From Calditrichota bacterium (GTDB taxonomy: Bacteria > Zhuqueibacterota > Zhuqueibacteria > Zhuqueibacterales > Geothermadaptataceae): DNA of 64,000 nt. Within the stretch, counting starts at the first letter, position 1. Every line of letters begins with the position of its first letter. A program made the translations under genes and the position numbers. The notes under the pieces were generated by a model, which saw only the letters and a list, made by a program, of their open reading frames with translations, was not told the origin of the DNA and made no database searches. This document shows, one piece after another, positions 27,001-35,453 of the stretch. Where the stretch lies: contig QQUE01000017.1 in NCBI GenBank assembly GCA_008501765.1, positions 1-64,000 of the forward strand, read 5' to 3'.

Positions 27001-27379
27001 ACAAGTCTGATGGTAGTTCAGCTTTGGCATCATCGACGGCTTTTTTTACATCGAGATAGGCCTGCATTTCATCGGCATTGACATCAAATTCCACCACGAC
27101 GAGGGATATATCCTGCAGGCTCTGGCTCGATAATTTTTTAATATTACTTATGCTTTTCAATTCTTTTTCGATCGGCCGCGTTATTAAATTTTCGACGTCA
27201 GCGGGTGAAGTGCCGGGCTGTATAGTTGTAACCATAAAATAGGGGAACACAACATCTGGAAATTTTTCCTTTGGTGTCGCGAAGTATTGCATGATGCCGT
27301 ACAAAGTGAGCAGTACGATGAACACATAAACAGTTGTGCGATTCTGAATCGCACTATTTGAAAGTTTAAATTCCTTCAT
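24065..27379 (-). CDS. RND-family efflux pump inner-membrane subunit (AcrB-like)
   Basis: 1104 residues in two similar halves, each with one N-terminal helix, a large periplasmic loop and a bundle of helices. The proton-relay region reads VLGIVVDNSIVVVENIYR, keeping AcrB Asp407 but with Asn at the Asp408 position, as in many hydrophobe/amphiphile pumps of this phylum. The matching Lys is in AGIVVKNAIILIDY (AcrB Lys940). The trimer takes substrates from the periplasm or outer leaflet and drives them to TolC with proton import. It is last of four genes (tetR, tolC, adaptor, pump). Substrate unknown; no heavy-metal (CusA) Met cluster is evident. Confidence 0.95.
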   Translation of the reverse strand: MKEFKLSNSAIQNRTTVYVFIVLLTLYGIMQYFATPKEKFPDVVFPYFMVTTIQPGTSPADVENLITRPIEKELKSISNIKKLSSQSLQDISLVVVEFDVNADEMQAYLDVKKAVDDAKAELPSDLYQEPELKQIDVSEIPILFVNLFGDLGLVKLKDYADDLQDKIEALTEITRVDIVGALDREIQINVDLYKMQAAGITFNQIQGTIAAENLTISGGLVPTDGIERNLRVVGEFDKVEQIANIMLKDGIYVKDIADVIDGFKDRESYARLNQRDVISLSIIKKSGENLIESVDKIRTLVAKFQDKAAENLQVSITGDTSTQTRNSVSDLFNTIILGFLVVVIVLMFFMGELDAIFVGVAIPLSMLIAFAVLPSINFTMNMIVLFAFILVLGIVVDNSIVVVENIYRHFKEDRGASIEKSTRAALGEVAIPVFTGTLTTIAPFFPLIFMPGIMGKFISYLPITLIITLAASILVAYFMNPVFAVSFMKHEPDKTAAGHGKISKKNWKFIGALFVFAIILYLFRALAIANIITFSLIAYIFLKTIMVRFIDYFQDHILPSFMNSYRNTLAFALKGKRPHAIIGATVFLLFFTIFLMGVAAPKVVFMPSGDPNNVIIYISMPEGTDVEQTNTVTQYVEQKVMDVLGENNPDVESVVANVAVNAGSGLFDRATQAKKAKVTITFVEYKFRQLRSSLDYLEDIRAAVQGIAGADIEVDRDVMGPPPGKPISIEIRGENIEELVEISDKLKIFIDDLQIPGIEELSSNMVTNKPEIALNIFRDKAAKLGVSTGQIGSTIRTALWGTEISTFRDGEDEYEIQLRLKEAHRNDLEVLLSQELNVPGRNGDPASNIPISAVADMSLISTYGSLNRLDNERTITLSSNLITGYNANEIIAKINKQLPRFSLPDGYTMQFAGEQEMQNEIGDFMVKALFIAVALILIILVAQFNSIGKPLIIATQIIFSIIGVLLGFIAFQIDISIMMTGMGIIAVAGIVVKNAIILIDYTDQKMDGASDKIQAIVDAGATRLTPVMLTALSTILGLMPLAIGININFLTLFTDLDPQIYFGGDNVAFWNPLAWTIILGLAFATFLTLIVVPAMYRIVYVRSK

Positions 27380-27413
27380 TCAATTATCCTTATTCGAAAT
27401 GGCAATCAGTCGA

Positions 27414-28556
27414 TTATTGCTTATTTTCTTGGGTACGTGAGAGAGCAACCTGTTGACCGTGGGTCAAATCCTGGAATCCAACAGTGACGACGTTTTCTCC
27501 AGGCTGCAGGCCATCCAATATTTCGATAACCGTGCTATTATATAATCCAGCTTTAATTGTGCGTTTTTTTACAATATATATGTTGGCTTTGCTATCTGAT
27601 TCCGCTGTAAAAATAAAATGTTCTGTTCCTGTGTTTTGCAAAACCCGAAGGGGAATAGTAATGGCTTCACTGTTGTGATAATCATTTATCGTTAAAACTG
27701 TGAGCATATTTGGTTTTATCATTTTGAACCTGTCCGGCACACTAATTTCAATTGGAAAAGTGCGGTTTTTCGGGTCGATCACCTGGGATACAGAGCGAAT
27801 CGTGGAAGCGAAAGTTTTTTCGAGCATCGGCAGCTCGACGGTAACCGAGTCACCAACATGCACATTGTCGATATTTTTTTCGGATAGCATGGCTTCGATT
27901 TTTAGATTTGATAACTGAACCACACGAATGCCGCCGAGCCCGGCCGCTGTTGCTTCACCCTCTTTAAGTTTGATTTGATCCACTGTGCCGCTGATCGGCG
28001 CAATAAATTTTGTCAACCGGTATTGCTCCTCAACGGAGGCCAACCGGTTTTCCAGCGATTGCTTGTTTGTTTTCGCCTGCAGGTACTGCACTTCACTGCC
28101 GATTTTTTGTTTCCACAAGCGTTCCTGACGTTCGAATAATGTGCGAGCTAAATCGAGATTGGTCTTTAACTCTTCCAGGTTGCGTTCATAAATCGCACCG
28201 TCAAGTTCGGCGAGCAGCTGCCCTTTTCGCACTTGTTCGCCTTCTTTGACATAAATTCGTTTCACCAGACCGCTGGCTTGCGCAGGAACCATAATGTTGT
28301 TGTCTGAAGTGACTGTGCCCTGAATTCTGACAAAGTGTTGAAATAATTGTGGTGATACTTTTTCCAGTTCTACATATTTGATGACAGAGGGCAGCATTTC
28401 GCCACGTTCCGCGGCAATTTCATCGCGAAGCGTTTCAATTTTTGCGTTAATTTCATCGCGTTCGGCGGTTAGTTGCGATAATTCAGCCTGCTTGTCAGCT
28501 TCACTGCATGCTATTGCAAATATGAATGTTAAGGGGAGAATAGATTTATATTTCAT
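27414..28556 (-). CDS. Periplasmic adaptor (membrane-fusion) lipoprotein of the RND pump
   Basis: 380 residues. The signal ends in the lipobox FAIACS (Cys near 17). A coiled coil follows directly (LSQLTAERDEINAKIETLRDEIAAE). The core adaptor has the biotinyl-lipoyl half VTSDNNIMVPAQASGLVKRIYVKEGEQV and hairpin helices (NLEELKTNLDLARTLFERQERLW). Then come the second half-motif APISGTVDQIKLKEGEA and a beta-barrel. The extra N-terminal coiled coil is found in a subset of adaptors. It bridges pump and TolC-like channel. It lies 34 bases before the pump gene and 58 after the channel gene. Confidence 0.92.
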   Translation of the reverse strand: MKYKSILPLTFIFAIACSEADKQAELSQLTAERDEINAKIETLRDEIAAERGEMLPSVIKYVELEKVSPQLFQHFVRIQGTVTSDNNIMVPAQASGLVKRIYVKEGEQVRKGQLLAELDGAIYERNLEELKTNLDLARTLFERQERLWKQKIGSEVQYLQAKTNKQSLENRLASVEEQYRLTKFIAPISGTVDQIKLKEGEATAAGLGGIRVVQLSNLKIEAMLSEKNIDNVHVGDSVTVELPMLEKTFASTIRSVSQVIDPKNRTFPIEISVPDRFKMIKPNMLTVLTINDYHNSEAITIPLRVLQNTGTEHFIFTAESDSKANIYIVKKRTIKAGLYNSTVIEILDGLQPGENVVTVGFQDLTHGQQVALSRTQENKQ

Positions 28557-28614
28557 CGTACTTTCCTGTTCGTATAATATTTGATTTTGAAAATCATTAA
28601 TTTAATTGCGGGAT

Positions 28615-29970
28615 TTATTCAGAGTCCAGTAATTTATCCAGGGTGTTCTGCGCGTTCAGCACTTCCGAAACGGCATTTAAGTATTCCGATTCACTTTGTA
28701 AATATTGGTTGTGACTTTGGATCAAATCCAGGCTGGAAACAATACCTTCTTTATATTTAATCAAATTTATTTCGTAAATATCCTTTGCCAAATTACGACT
28801 TTCCTGCGTGTTACTAAATTTTTTATGGGCTGATTGCAACCCGAGCCGTGCCTGGTTATAACTGAGTTGCAAACCTTGTTCAGCCTGTTTGCGGCTCAAC
28901 TCAGCCTGTTGCAATTCAGCTTTTGCTTTTTGCATGCGAAATACTTTGGCGCCGCCGCTGAAAATCGGCCATGTCATTTCCACACCCACCAGTGTTGTCG
29001 GATACCATTTTTCTGCGCCATCAAAAATATTGAATTCCAGGCGCATGGCATTTTGCGAAGTCTGTGCGAAAGCTGCAAATGACGGGAGAAAACTGACCAT
29101 TTCATTTTTTACATTCAGATCTGCCAATTTTTCCTGCGTCTTCAACAACCTGAAACTTACATTTTCCGCGAGCACAAATTCCCGGTCCAGGCGCGACTCT
29201 ATATTTATTTTTTTAAGTTGATCCGTCAGGTTTTCATTGAGTGCAACTTCGGTCTGAAAATCAACACCGAGTTGCATCTTTAACAGTTGATAGGAAATCT
29301 CGACCTGTCTGTCGAGCGTAAAAATGCTGTTTTCCAATCCGCTGAGAGAAATGCGCAATTGCTTCACGTCGGTTTCCTCGACGAATCCTTCTTTAAACAT
29401 GGCGCTGATTTCCGTGTGTGTTTTTTGCAGGTTTTCATAACTCTGCTGCAACACGCGGCGATTTTCCTCGGCTGTCAAAATTAGATAACAGGTTTGGGCA
29501 ATTGTTTCGCGCACATTTTGTTCGGTGCTGTGGGCGCTTAGCTTCGAAAGTTGCTGGTAAATGGTCGATGCACGAAGTCCGACCAAATAACTTCCGCTAA
29601 AAATAAGCTGCGACACCGAGATGCCGTAATTGGCATTGTGGGGCAAACCGAAATTGGCCTCGAGTAGCGTGCCTGCAGGAGCCCCAAAAGCTTCGCCGGG
29701 AATTAATTGCGTCGGCAAATCGATGTATTTCATGTATTGGGCAGTTGCCTCAATTTGCGGCAGCCCGGCTGCTGTCACTTCCCAGCGTTGTTTATCGGCA
29801 ACCTTGATGCTGAGCCGTGCATTTTTTATATCGTAGTTGTGTTCAATGGCATAATTTTGGGCGTCCTGAATACTAAATTCCATTTTTTCCTGTGCTGACA
29901 ACAGCGGGGCGAAAACGATAATTATTCCAATTTTCCATCGCTGTCTGCGGCACTTTTTCAACATGTTCAT
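28615..29970 (-). CDS. TolC-family outer-membrane efflux channel
   Basis: 451 residues with a signal peptide (basic start, IGIIIVFAPLLSAQE). Two outer-membrane-efflux repeats follow, rich in Leu/Gln heptads. The first starts FSIQDAQNYAIEHNYDIKNARL. The second contains AKAELQQAELSRKQAEQGLQ, and DIYEINLIKYKEGIVSSLDLIQ is the classic conserved C-terminal block. It forms the trimeric exit duct for the adjacent pump. It begins 4 bases after tetR stops, so it is transcribed with the regulator. Confidence 0.92.
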   Translation of the reverse strand: MNMLKKCRRQRWKIGIIIVFAPLLSAQEKMEFSIQDAQNYAIEHNYDIKNARLSIKVADKQRWEVTAAGLPQIEATAQYMKYIDLPTQLIPGEAFGAPAGTLLEANFGLPHNANYGISVSQLIFSGSYLVGLRASTIYQQLSKLSAHSTEQNVRETIAQTCYLILTAEENRRVLQQSYENLQKTHTEISAMFKEGFVEETDVKQLRISLSGLENSIFTLDRQVEISYQLLKMQLGVDFQTEVALNENLTDQLKKINIESRLDREFVLAENVSFRLLKTQEKLADLNVKNEMVSFLPSFAAFAQTSQNAMRLEFNIFDGAEKWYPTTLVGVEMTWPIFSGGAKVFRMQKAKAELQQAELSRKQAEQGLQLSYNQARLGLQSAHKKFSNTQESRNLAKDIYEINLIKYKEGIVSSLDLIQSHNQYLQSESEYLNAVSEVLNAQNTLDKLLDSE

Positions 29971-29974
29971 ACGT

Positions 29975-30583
29975 TTACTTTCTGGTTTTTAGTCCGTTTA
30001 ATGCTAAATCCAATGTCATTAATAAATCATCTTTTAAAATTTGAAAATCCACTTCTTTATTTCTGTCTTGCAAGGAATTATATAGAAATTCAATCCTGCG
30101 TGCTTCGAGAAAAGAGTGCAGCAATTTGCCAAGCGATTTATGTTCTCCTTGCGCAAATTCACCACTTTTTATGCCTTCCTTAATTGTCTCTGAAAAAAAT
30201 TCGATACTGCTGCAATTTATCTGCGATCGTATTTTTTGAATAATCGCGTTATTTTCGACTACTGTGGATAAATTTAATTCGAAGAATTCTTTTCTATTGC
30301 CGAAATGATCTACCATTGTATCAATATACATGTGCATTTTATCCGTGCATGTTTTGGTGTTGATTAATTTTTTCTCCATCTGCGCTTTGGCAGCAAGCAC
30401 ATCGCGTTCAATGGCATCAATGAAAATAGCTTCTTTGTTTTTATAGTAATAATAGAGCGAAGCCTTTTTCATCCCCAGCACATGGGCAATGTCATCCATC
30501 GTTGATTTTTGTAAGCCAAAGCGGGAAAAGCACTGCATGGCCGCATCTAATATTTGTTCTTTTTTTGATCCTTCTTTTTCCAT
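29975..30583 (-). CDS. TetR-family repressor of the efflux operon
   Basis: 202 residues. The N-terminal helix-turn-helix reads ILDAAMQCFSRFGLQKSTMDDIAHVLGMKK and SLYYYYKNKEAIF (about residues 10-55), characteristic of TetR regulators. The C-terminal ligand domain is not assignable to a subfamily. First gene of the efflux operon, it most likely represses its own promoter just upstream (30584-30675) until an inducing compound binds. I do not see an unambiguous palindromic operator in that short interval. Confidence 0.92.
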   Translation of the reverse strand: MEKEGSKKEQILDAAMQCFSRFGLQKSTMDDIAHVLGMKKASLYYYYKNKEAIFIDAIERDVLAAKAQMEKKLINTKTCTDKMHMYIDTMVDHFGNRKEFFELNLSTVVENNAIIQKIRSQINCSSIEFFSETIKEGIKSGEFAQGEHKSLGKLLHSFLEARRIEFLYNSLQDRNKEVDFQILKDDLLMTLDLALNGLKTRK

Positions 30584-31096
30584 CTGTACTCCTGACTTTT
30601 CTAATTTTCGACTAATCTAATAAAAAGTTTGAAGAATCCAAGAAATTTATTGATTTTTTTTGAGGTGAGCATAAAAAATATAATTGATTGTGACTCTAAC
30701 TCCGCATTTTTGATAATGAGTGGCCTTCGAAAAATGGCGTTAAGAAATTTTAGCCAATTTTTTGTCAGCCTTGATTTTTTTGTTTCTTTTTTGATCAAGC
30801 AAAAAAGAAAATGCATAACACATTAAAAAATTTGCAATTAGATTAAGTACAGCGGAGCTAAGGTCACAATCAAAAATATAAATTGTCCGAAAATTCAAAG
30901 TGTATGGTTGAAGTTTTGTCTCTCTGCGAAATGAAAGAGGAGTGGAACTATCGGAGGATGCTGAAATTCTAAAATGCGCAGCCAGTGAATTTGCTGAGCT
31001 CCACAATACGCGAATTTTAAATATATCTTGGTAAATCGTGTGAGTAATTGTACATTCAACGACAGATAAATTACCCGTTATTTCTGGAACTTGCAT
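30584..31096. other. Intergenic region between divergent genes, with repeat R5 copy B
   Basis: Apart from R5 at 30676-30865 nothing gene-like is seen. The 71-codon minus frame at 30601-30816 lies in the repeat. Promoters for tetR and for the hemolysin III gene must be here, but no clear boxes stand out. Confidence 0.5.
30676..30865 (-). repeat. Repeat R5, copy B
   Basis: Reverse-complement copy of 23663-23928 without the 70-bp insertion. Copies A and B face each other and enclose the whole efflux operon (24065-30583). Confidence 0.85.
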
Positions 31097-31738
31097 ATGA
31101 ACAGGAAATCAGCTCAATACGGATCATTTGGAGAAGAACTCGCCAATAGTATCAGTCACGGCTTTGGGGTGGTGTTGAGCATTGCCGGACTGGTCGTGCT
31201 CATTATTGCCGCCGCAACCCATGGCACCGTTTGGCACCTCGTCAGTTTTTCAATTTTTGGCAGCACGTTGATTATTTTATATCTTGCCTCAACATTATAT
31301 CACAGCATTCCAAAACTTGCTTGGAAAAGAATATTAAAAAAGTTCGATCACGCGGCTATTTTTCTGCTGATTGCCGGATCATACACACCATTTATGTTGG
31401 TTAATCTTCGCGGCGCCTGGGGCTGGAGTATGTTTGGGGTGATTTGGGGATTGGCGATAACAGGTGTCGTATTAAAAATGTTTTTTGCACACAAATACGC
31501 TAAAATATCCACCGCCATTTATGTAATTATGGGGTGGTTGTGTGTGATTGCGTTCAAGCAGATGCTGATGCATGTTCCGGTGTTTAGCCTGAAATTATTG
31601 ATTGCGGGCGGGCTTTCATATACTGGCGGCGTCGTTTTTTATGTGTGGAAAAGATTGCCCTACAATCACGCTATTTGGCACGGCTTCGTTTTAGGCGGGA
31701 GTATTTTACATTTCTTTTCCGTATTGAATATTGTTTGA
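31097..31738 (+). CDS. Hemolysin III / PAQR-family membrane protein
   Basis: 213 residues from the ATG at 31097. A TTG two codons earlier is also open, but the ATG is better placed after CTGGA. Seven hydrophobic segments. The family motifs are NSISHGFGVVLSI near the N-terminus, LYLASTLYHS, KFDHAAIFLLIAGSYTPF, and the C-terminal GGVVFYVWKR...NHAIWHGFVLGGSILHF. The SH, S...HS, D and H...H residues form the metal site typical of this superfamily. Bacterial members (YqfA, hemolysin III) affect membrane energetics. True hemolytic activity is doubtful. Confidence 0.9.
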   Translation: MNRKSAQYGSFGEELANSISHGFGVVLSIAGLVVLIIAAATHGTVWHLVSFSIFGSTLIILYLASTLYHSIPKLAWKRILKKFDHAAIFLLIAGSYTPFMLVNLRGAWGWSMFGVIWGLAITGVVLKMFFAHKYAKISTAIYVIMGWLCVIAFKQMLMHVPVFSLKLLIAGGLSYTGGVVFYVWKRLPYNHAIWHGFVLGGSILHFFSVLNIV

Positions 31739-31819
31739 TTCGCTTATTCCAAGGGAAACTGTGCGATGCAATCACTCAAAGTGATAGCATCGCTAAATCG
31801 GTTTTCTTAGCAGGTAATT

Positions 31820-33589
31820 TTACTGCACCTCACCAATAAAATACCCGAATGCGGGCAGTTGAAAAGAATCTTCGTTCATTTTCAAATCGCCCACTAATGG
31901 ATTAATATTTTCAGATTTCACCGGCAAACTAAACGATGCAGCCACGTTTTTCACATTGACCACAACGAGCAGTTTTTGCGCGTCCAAAATTCGGTAAAAA
32001 GCAATAATTTCGCTCTCTGCACCGGTGGCAACATAATTGATTTGGCCCTGGGTAAACGCAGCAAATTGGCGACGAACCTGCGCCAGTTGCGAGTAAAGTT
32101 CAGTCATATTTTGCGTATCTTGCGACCAGTCAATTTTTATAGCTTCGAACAATTTTAATGTTTTTGGATTGCTCACTTCCTGGCCGTTATAAATAAGCGG
32201 CACGCCGGGAAACGTAAACGACAGAACTGCGGCGGCTTTCATCCCTTGCTCACCATACATTTCAGGCGAAGGGGATTGCCAGGCATTTTCATCGTGATTT
32301 GAAGAAAAATGCAGAATGGCACTGTTTTGCGGGAATTTATTCCGTTCGCTGTTCTCCGCAAAAACGAGGTGATCCGCTGGAAAATCTTGCTCAAAAACAT
32401 GGCGTCCTGCGTGATAAACCGACCACGAATAGGTCATATCAAAAGCATGCATCTGCAATTCTGGTGCGGCCCCTTCCGCCAACATAATAATTGGTTTAAT
32501 CAGATCAAGTTCACTGCGCACAGTTTCCCAGAAATCCAGTGGCACCATTTCAGCCACGTCGCAGCGGAAACCGTCGAGATCGATCTCGCGAATCCACCAG
32601 GCCAGCATATCTGCCATATATTTTCGTAATTCTGGGACATCGTAATTGAGATCGGCCACGTCCGTCCAGTCGGTGCCGACGGGGTGGGTGATTTCGCCTT
32701 TTTTGTTTTTTGTGTACCATTCCGGGTGCTCTTCGAACATCGGGCCATCCCAGGCAGTGTGGTTGGCAACGATGTCGATGATGATGCGCATGCCGAGATC
32801 GTGGGTGGCTTTCACCAAATCTTTGAAATCCTGCATAGTACCGAAATGGGGATTGACCGCATAAAAATCGCGCACAGCGTAGGGCGAGCCAAGCAATCCT
32901 TTGTGATTTTTATAACCCACGGGATGAACCGGCATCAGCCAGACTACCGAAACGCCCAGTTTTTTTAAGCGCGGCAGTTGCTTTTCAACGCCCTTGAATG
33001 TGCCCTCGGGCGAAAAGCTGCGCACAAAAACTTCATAAATGACAGCGTCTTTTACCCACGGTTCGCTCTGCCGCGCAATGGATTTGTGCAGTGGGCCTTT
33101 GAGCTGGTGAATTTTTTCGTCGTAGCGTTCGAGATAAATTTTTCCGGGAATGGTTCCGGGCTTTTCACCTTTGCTTATGCGTAAAGTCAAATTATTCAAA
33201 CCCTGGTGGGCGCCGCTGGAAATATTTAAGGCAAATTTTTTCATCTCGCCTTTATCATGTCCGACATAACGTCCGTTTACCCAGATTTCTGCTTTGCCAT
33301 CGATGGCTTCGAAAACCAGAACCAGGCGCGGATCCGGCAATGGTGGAATCTGAAACTGAGTAAAATACCAGCCGGCTCCTTTTTCCTTGAGGTCTTTTAA
33401 ATTGGTGGAAAATGGCTTTAAAGCGCTGTTTGCAGGCGAATTCTGAAACCATTTCGATTTGAGACCCTCGTCATTGCTGTCAAGAGTGAAAAAAAATGTA
33501 GCGGGAATTTCGGCTTTGTACGGTTTTTCCATTTGGCAATTTACCAGATTTAGACTTATGAATAGAAAAAGAAAAATGCGGTGTAACAT
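31820..33589 (-). CDS. GH13 alpha-amylase-family lipoprotein
   Basis: 589 residues. The signal ends in lipobox LVNCQ (Cys 19), so the protein should be anchored to a membrane facing the periplasm or outside. Residues of about 40-165 form a beta-sandwich with VWVNGRYVGH-like character (EIWVNGRYVGHDKG), as in carbohydrate-binding sandwich domains. The GH13 barrel follows: VIYEVFVRSFSPEG, DIVANHTAWD, nucleophile GFRCDVAEM, acid/base IIMLAEGAAP and HFSSNHDENAW. All three catalytic acids (Asp, Glu, Asp) are present. A C-terminal beta domain ends the chain. Likely an alpha-glucan-active hydrolase (neopullulanase/cyclomaltodextrinase-like). AGGAG lies 7 bases before the ATG. Monocistronic. Confidence 0.93.
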   Translation of the reverse strand: MLHRIFLFLFISLNLVNCQMEKPYKAEIPATFFFTLDSNDEGLKSKWFQNSPANSALKPFSTNLKDLKEKGAGWYFTQFQIPPLPDPRLVLVFEAIDGKAEIWVNGRYVGHDKGEMKKFALNISSGAHQGLNNLTLRISKGEKPGTIPGKIYLERYDEKIHQLKGPLHKSIARQSEPWVKDAVIYEVFVRSFSPEGTFKGVEKQLPRLKKLGVSVVWLMPVHPVGYKNHKGLLGSPYAVRDFYAVNPHFGTMQDFKDLVKATHDLGMRIIIDIVANHTAWDGPMFEEHPEWYTKNKKGEITHPVGTDWTDVADLNYDVPELRKYMADMLAWWIREIDLDGFRCDVAEMVPLDFWETVRSELDLIKPIIMLAEGAAPELQMHAFDMTYSWSVYHAGRHVFEQDFPADHLVFAENSERNKFPQNSAILHFSSNHDENAWQSPSPEMYGEQGMKAAAVLSFTFPGVPLIYNGQEVSNPKTLKLFEAIKIDWSQDTQNMTELYSQLAQVRRQFAAFTQGQINYVATGAESEIIAFYRILDAQKLLVVVNVKNVAASFSLPVKSENINPLVGDLKMNEDSFQLPAFGYFIGEVQ

Positions 33590-33823
33590 GATTTATCTCC
33601 TGTGGCTTAAAAGCGGTTCCAAAGTTGAGATAAAATAAACAATTTGGGTGAAAGTGCAAGGGGTTTGTCATTTGTCTAAGTGACTGGAATTGGATGCAGG
33701 TGCGACGTACTTTTTACAAGATGAATAATGGTCTATGGAGCAAAATAAGGAATCTGAACGAAGTGCGTCACCCCTTTGCTCCGTCAGTCCGGCCTTTGGT
33801 GAATCCGACTACTGTTGGGTAAA

Positions 33824-33852
33824 ACCTTTCAGGTTTCCAAAACCTGAAAGGT
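33824..33852 (-). terminator. Hairpin terminator after the PorV-like operon
   Basis: 13-bp arms ACCTTTCAGGTTT / AAACCTGAAAGGT. Read on the minus strand it follows the stop of the T9SS-tailed lipoprotein by 10 bases and is trailed by TTTTA. Related in sequence to the R4 hairpin. Confidence 0.65.
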
Positions 33853-33861
33853 ATACAACGG

Positions 33862-34266
33862 TTATTTCACCATTTTCATCCGCTTGACTTGAGTAATTCC
33901 ATCAGCGGATAAAGTATAGAAATAATCACCGCTGGGTAATATTTCACCAGCATCGTTACGACCATCAAATACCACTCCGTGATGACCAAATACCAATAAA
34001 CGATCAATTAATGTAGCTACCTTTTGCCAGTCTTCGGTATAAACTTCCATTTTATAATGCGACTCTTTTCCTACCTGATATTGAATTGTTGTCTCTGGAT
34101 TAAACGGGTTTGGGTAGTTTTGTTCAAGCCGAAAAGGAACAAGTGCATTCTCGCCCATCTCATCCCCACTTTCGATGGATGCAAGAAGTGTTACTTCATC
34201 AGAACAGGAAAGTAATAGAAAACATGTGGCGATAAATATGAGCGTGATTATGTGTTTAAATTTCAT
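33862..34266 (-). CDS. Short lipoprotein with a T9SS-type sorting tail
   Basis: 134 residues. A lipoprotein signal (LIFIATCFLLLSCSDE, Cys about 21) is followed by 20 linker residues. Then comes a complete type-A sorting domain: LEQNYPNPFNPETTIQYQV, VFDGRNDAGEILPSGDYFY and a final KRMKMVK. Nothing else is present, so the protein consists of a lipid anchor plus a T9SS tail with no cargo. The tail is normally recognised by the type IX apparatus and cleaved, so coupling it to a lipobox is odd. Its start overlaps the stop of the PorV-like gene by 4 bases (ATGA). Confidence 0.85.
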   Translation of the reverse strand: MKFKHIITLIFIATCFLLLSCSDEVTLLASIESGDEMGENALVPFRLEQNYPNPFNPETTIQYQVGKESHYKMEVYTEDWQKVATLIDRLLVFGHHGVVFDGRNDAGEILPSGDYFYTLSADGITQVKRMKMVK

Positions 34267-35309
34267 TTTACCTCCATTGAAAGGGACGCATCAAAATGCC
34301 ACGCGGGCTGCAATCCGCGATTGTAGCGGGCTAAATTGATTGAAAAATATTTGGTTTGCAAGCCTGCGCCGATTGTTTTGTAGGATGTGTGGGGTTCAAA
34401 AGTATCCAGGAAATATCCTGCTCTGATAGTGATCATATCCATTATTAATAATTCTTGACCTAAATGAATGTAATCCAGTGTGGCGTCATTAAAAAACTGC
34501 TTTTCAAAATCAGTAAGCAGTGTGAGTGATGCATTTTTTGAAATATAAGGCGTATATCCGAAACCAAGCGTTAAATATGTGGGTGGATTATCATTTTGCC
34601 GTTTATCTATGAATTGGATTTTTGGACCCAAATTATGCATGGCAAGACCAATACTGAGCCCATTTTTCAAGTCATGATTTTGAAATGAAGCTGGAGTTGA
34701 TCCTGTTACTGTTATTTGGGGAAATAAATTGTGGTATAGAAAACCTGCACTAAACAACATTGTATTGGATTTGCCATCTCCTTTCTGACTTGTATTGTTT
34801 AAATAATCGAAGAGCATAATTTTTTGGAAAGTAGTACTAGCTCCGACGACCATATTTTCGTTCAATTTTGTACCGAATGATAGTTTAGCATCCCAATGGC
34901 TTGGATTAATAAAGTCGTTTTTTTCTCTGGAAATTCCTGTTGGAATGGGTGAATGTTCGCTGGTAATTGCCTGTCCTTCAATCCAGTAGCGATTGGTCGA
35001 TAAAGCCAGTACACCAATATTAGGAATTGGAATTGTGACTCCTGTAAATGAATAGACCGTATTGGGCATAAACGGATAGGGTCGACCAAAGGAGCCTGTC
35101 GCTTGGTAGTGTGTGCTTTGTACCCCAAGCAATGCTGGATTATAATAGGATGCAAAGGAATTATCGACTATGGCAACTCCAGCACCGCCTAAGGCAATTG
35201 AGCGAGCGGATGGTTGCCAAAACAAAAAACGAGCAGTTGCATTTTGGGCAGAACTTTGGCTTAAAAAGGATAAAGTGAGAAGAAAAATAAAAAACCAGTA
35301 GACCTTCAT
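34263..35309 (-). CDS. PorV/PorQ-family outer-membrane protein
   Basis: 348 residues with a signal peptide (FIFLLTLSFLSQSSAQ). The mature start has ARSIALGGAGVAIVDNSFASYYNPALLG, the conserved N-terminal plug/hatch motif of PorV/PorQ and FadL-like barrels. Repeated amphipathic strands run to the C-terminus (FDASLSMEVK). PorV shuttles T9SS cargo to the attachment complex. The coupled downstream gene encodes a protein carrying a T9SS tail, which supports a role in that system. A strong GGAGGG precedes the ATG. It could also be a generic porin of the UPF0164 group. Confidence 0.8.
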   Translation of the reverse strand: MKVYWFFIFLLTLSFLSQSSAQNATARFLFWQPSARSIALGGAGVAIVDNSFASYYNPALLGVQSTHYQATGSFGRPYPFMPNTVYSFTGVTIPIPNIGVLALSTNRYWIEGQAITSEHSPIPTGISREKNDFINPSHWDAKLSFGTKLNENMVVGASTTFQKIMLFDYLNNTSQKGDGKSNTMLFSAGFLYHNLFPQITVTGSTPASFQNHDLKNGLSIGLAMHNLGPKIQFIDKRQNDNPPTYLTLGFGYTPYISKNASLTLLTDFEKQFFNDATLDYIHLGQELLIMDMITIRAGYFLDTFEPHTSYKTIGAGLQTKYFSINLARYNRGLQPAWHFDASLSMEVK

Positions 35310-35453
35310 ATCATCCCTCCGGATTAGGGTTGAAAAATTTGTCGATTACAGATAGAAATACATGCAACAACTCAATATTGCGATTTCTTTTCAGCAAGAG
35401 TGCAGATAGATTATTGGGATTTACTTTGAAACTGTTCCCCAGATTCTTGCAGG

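Noticed and set aside
30601-30816. Minus-strand frame of 71 codons as a gene
   Set aside because: Entirely inside or beside R5 copy B, with no ribosome-binding site. The resemblance to the frame at 23726 comes from repeat DNA.
31091-31738. True pore-forming hemolysin
   Set aside because: The sequence is a seven-helix PAQR/hemolysin III protein, a family whose name reflects an early assay rather than a proven toxin role.
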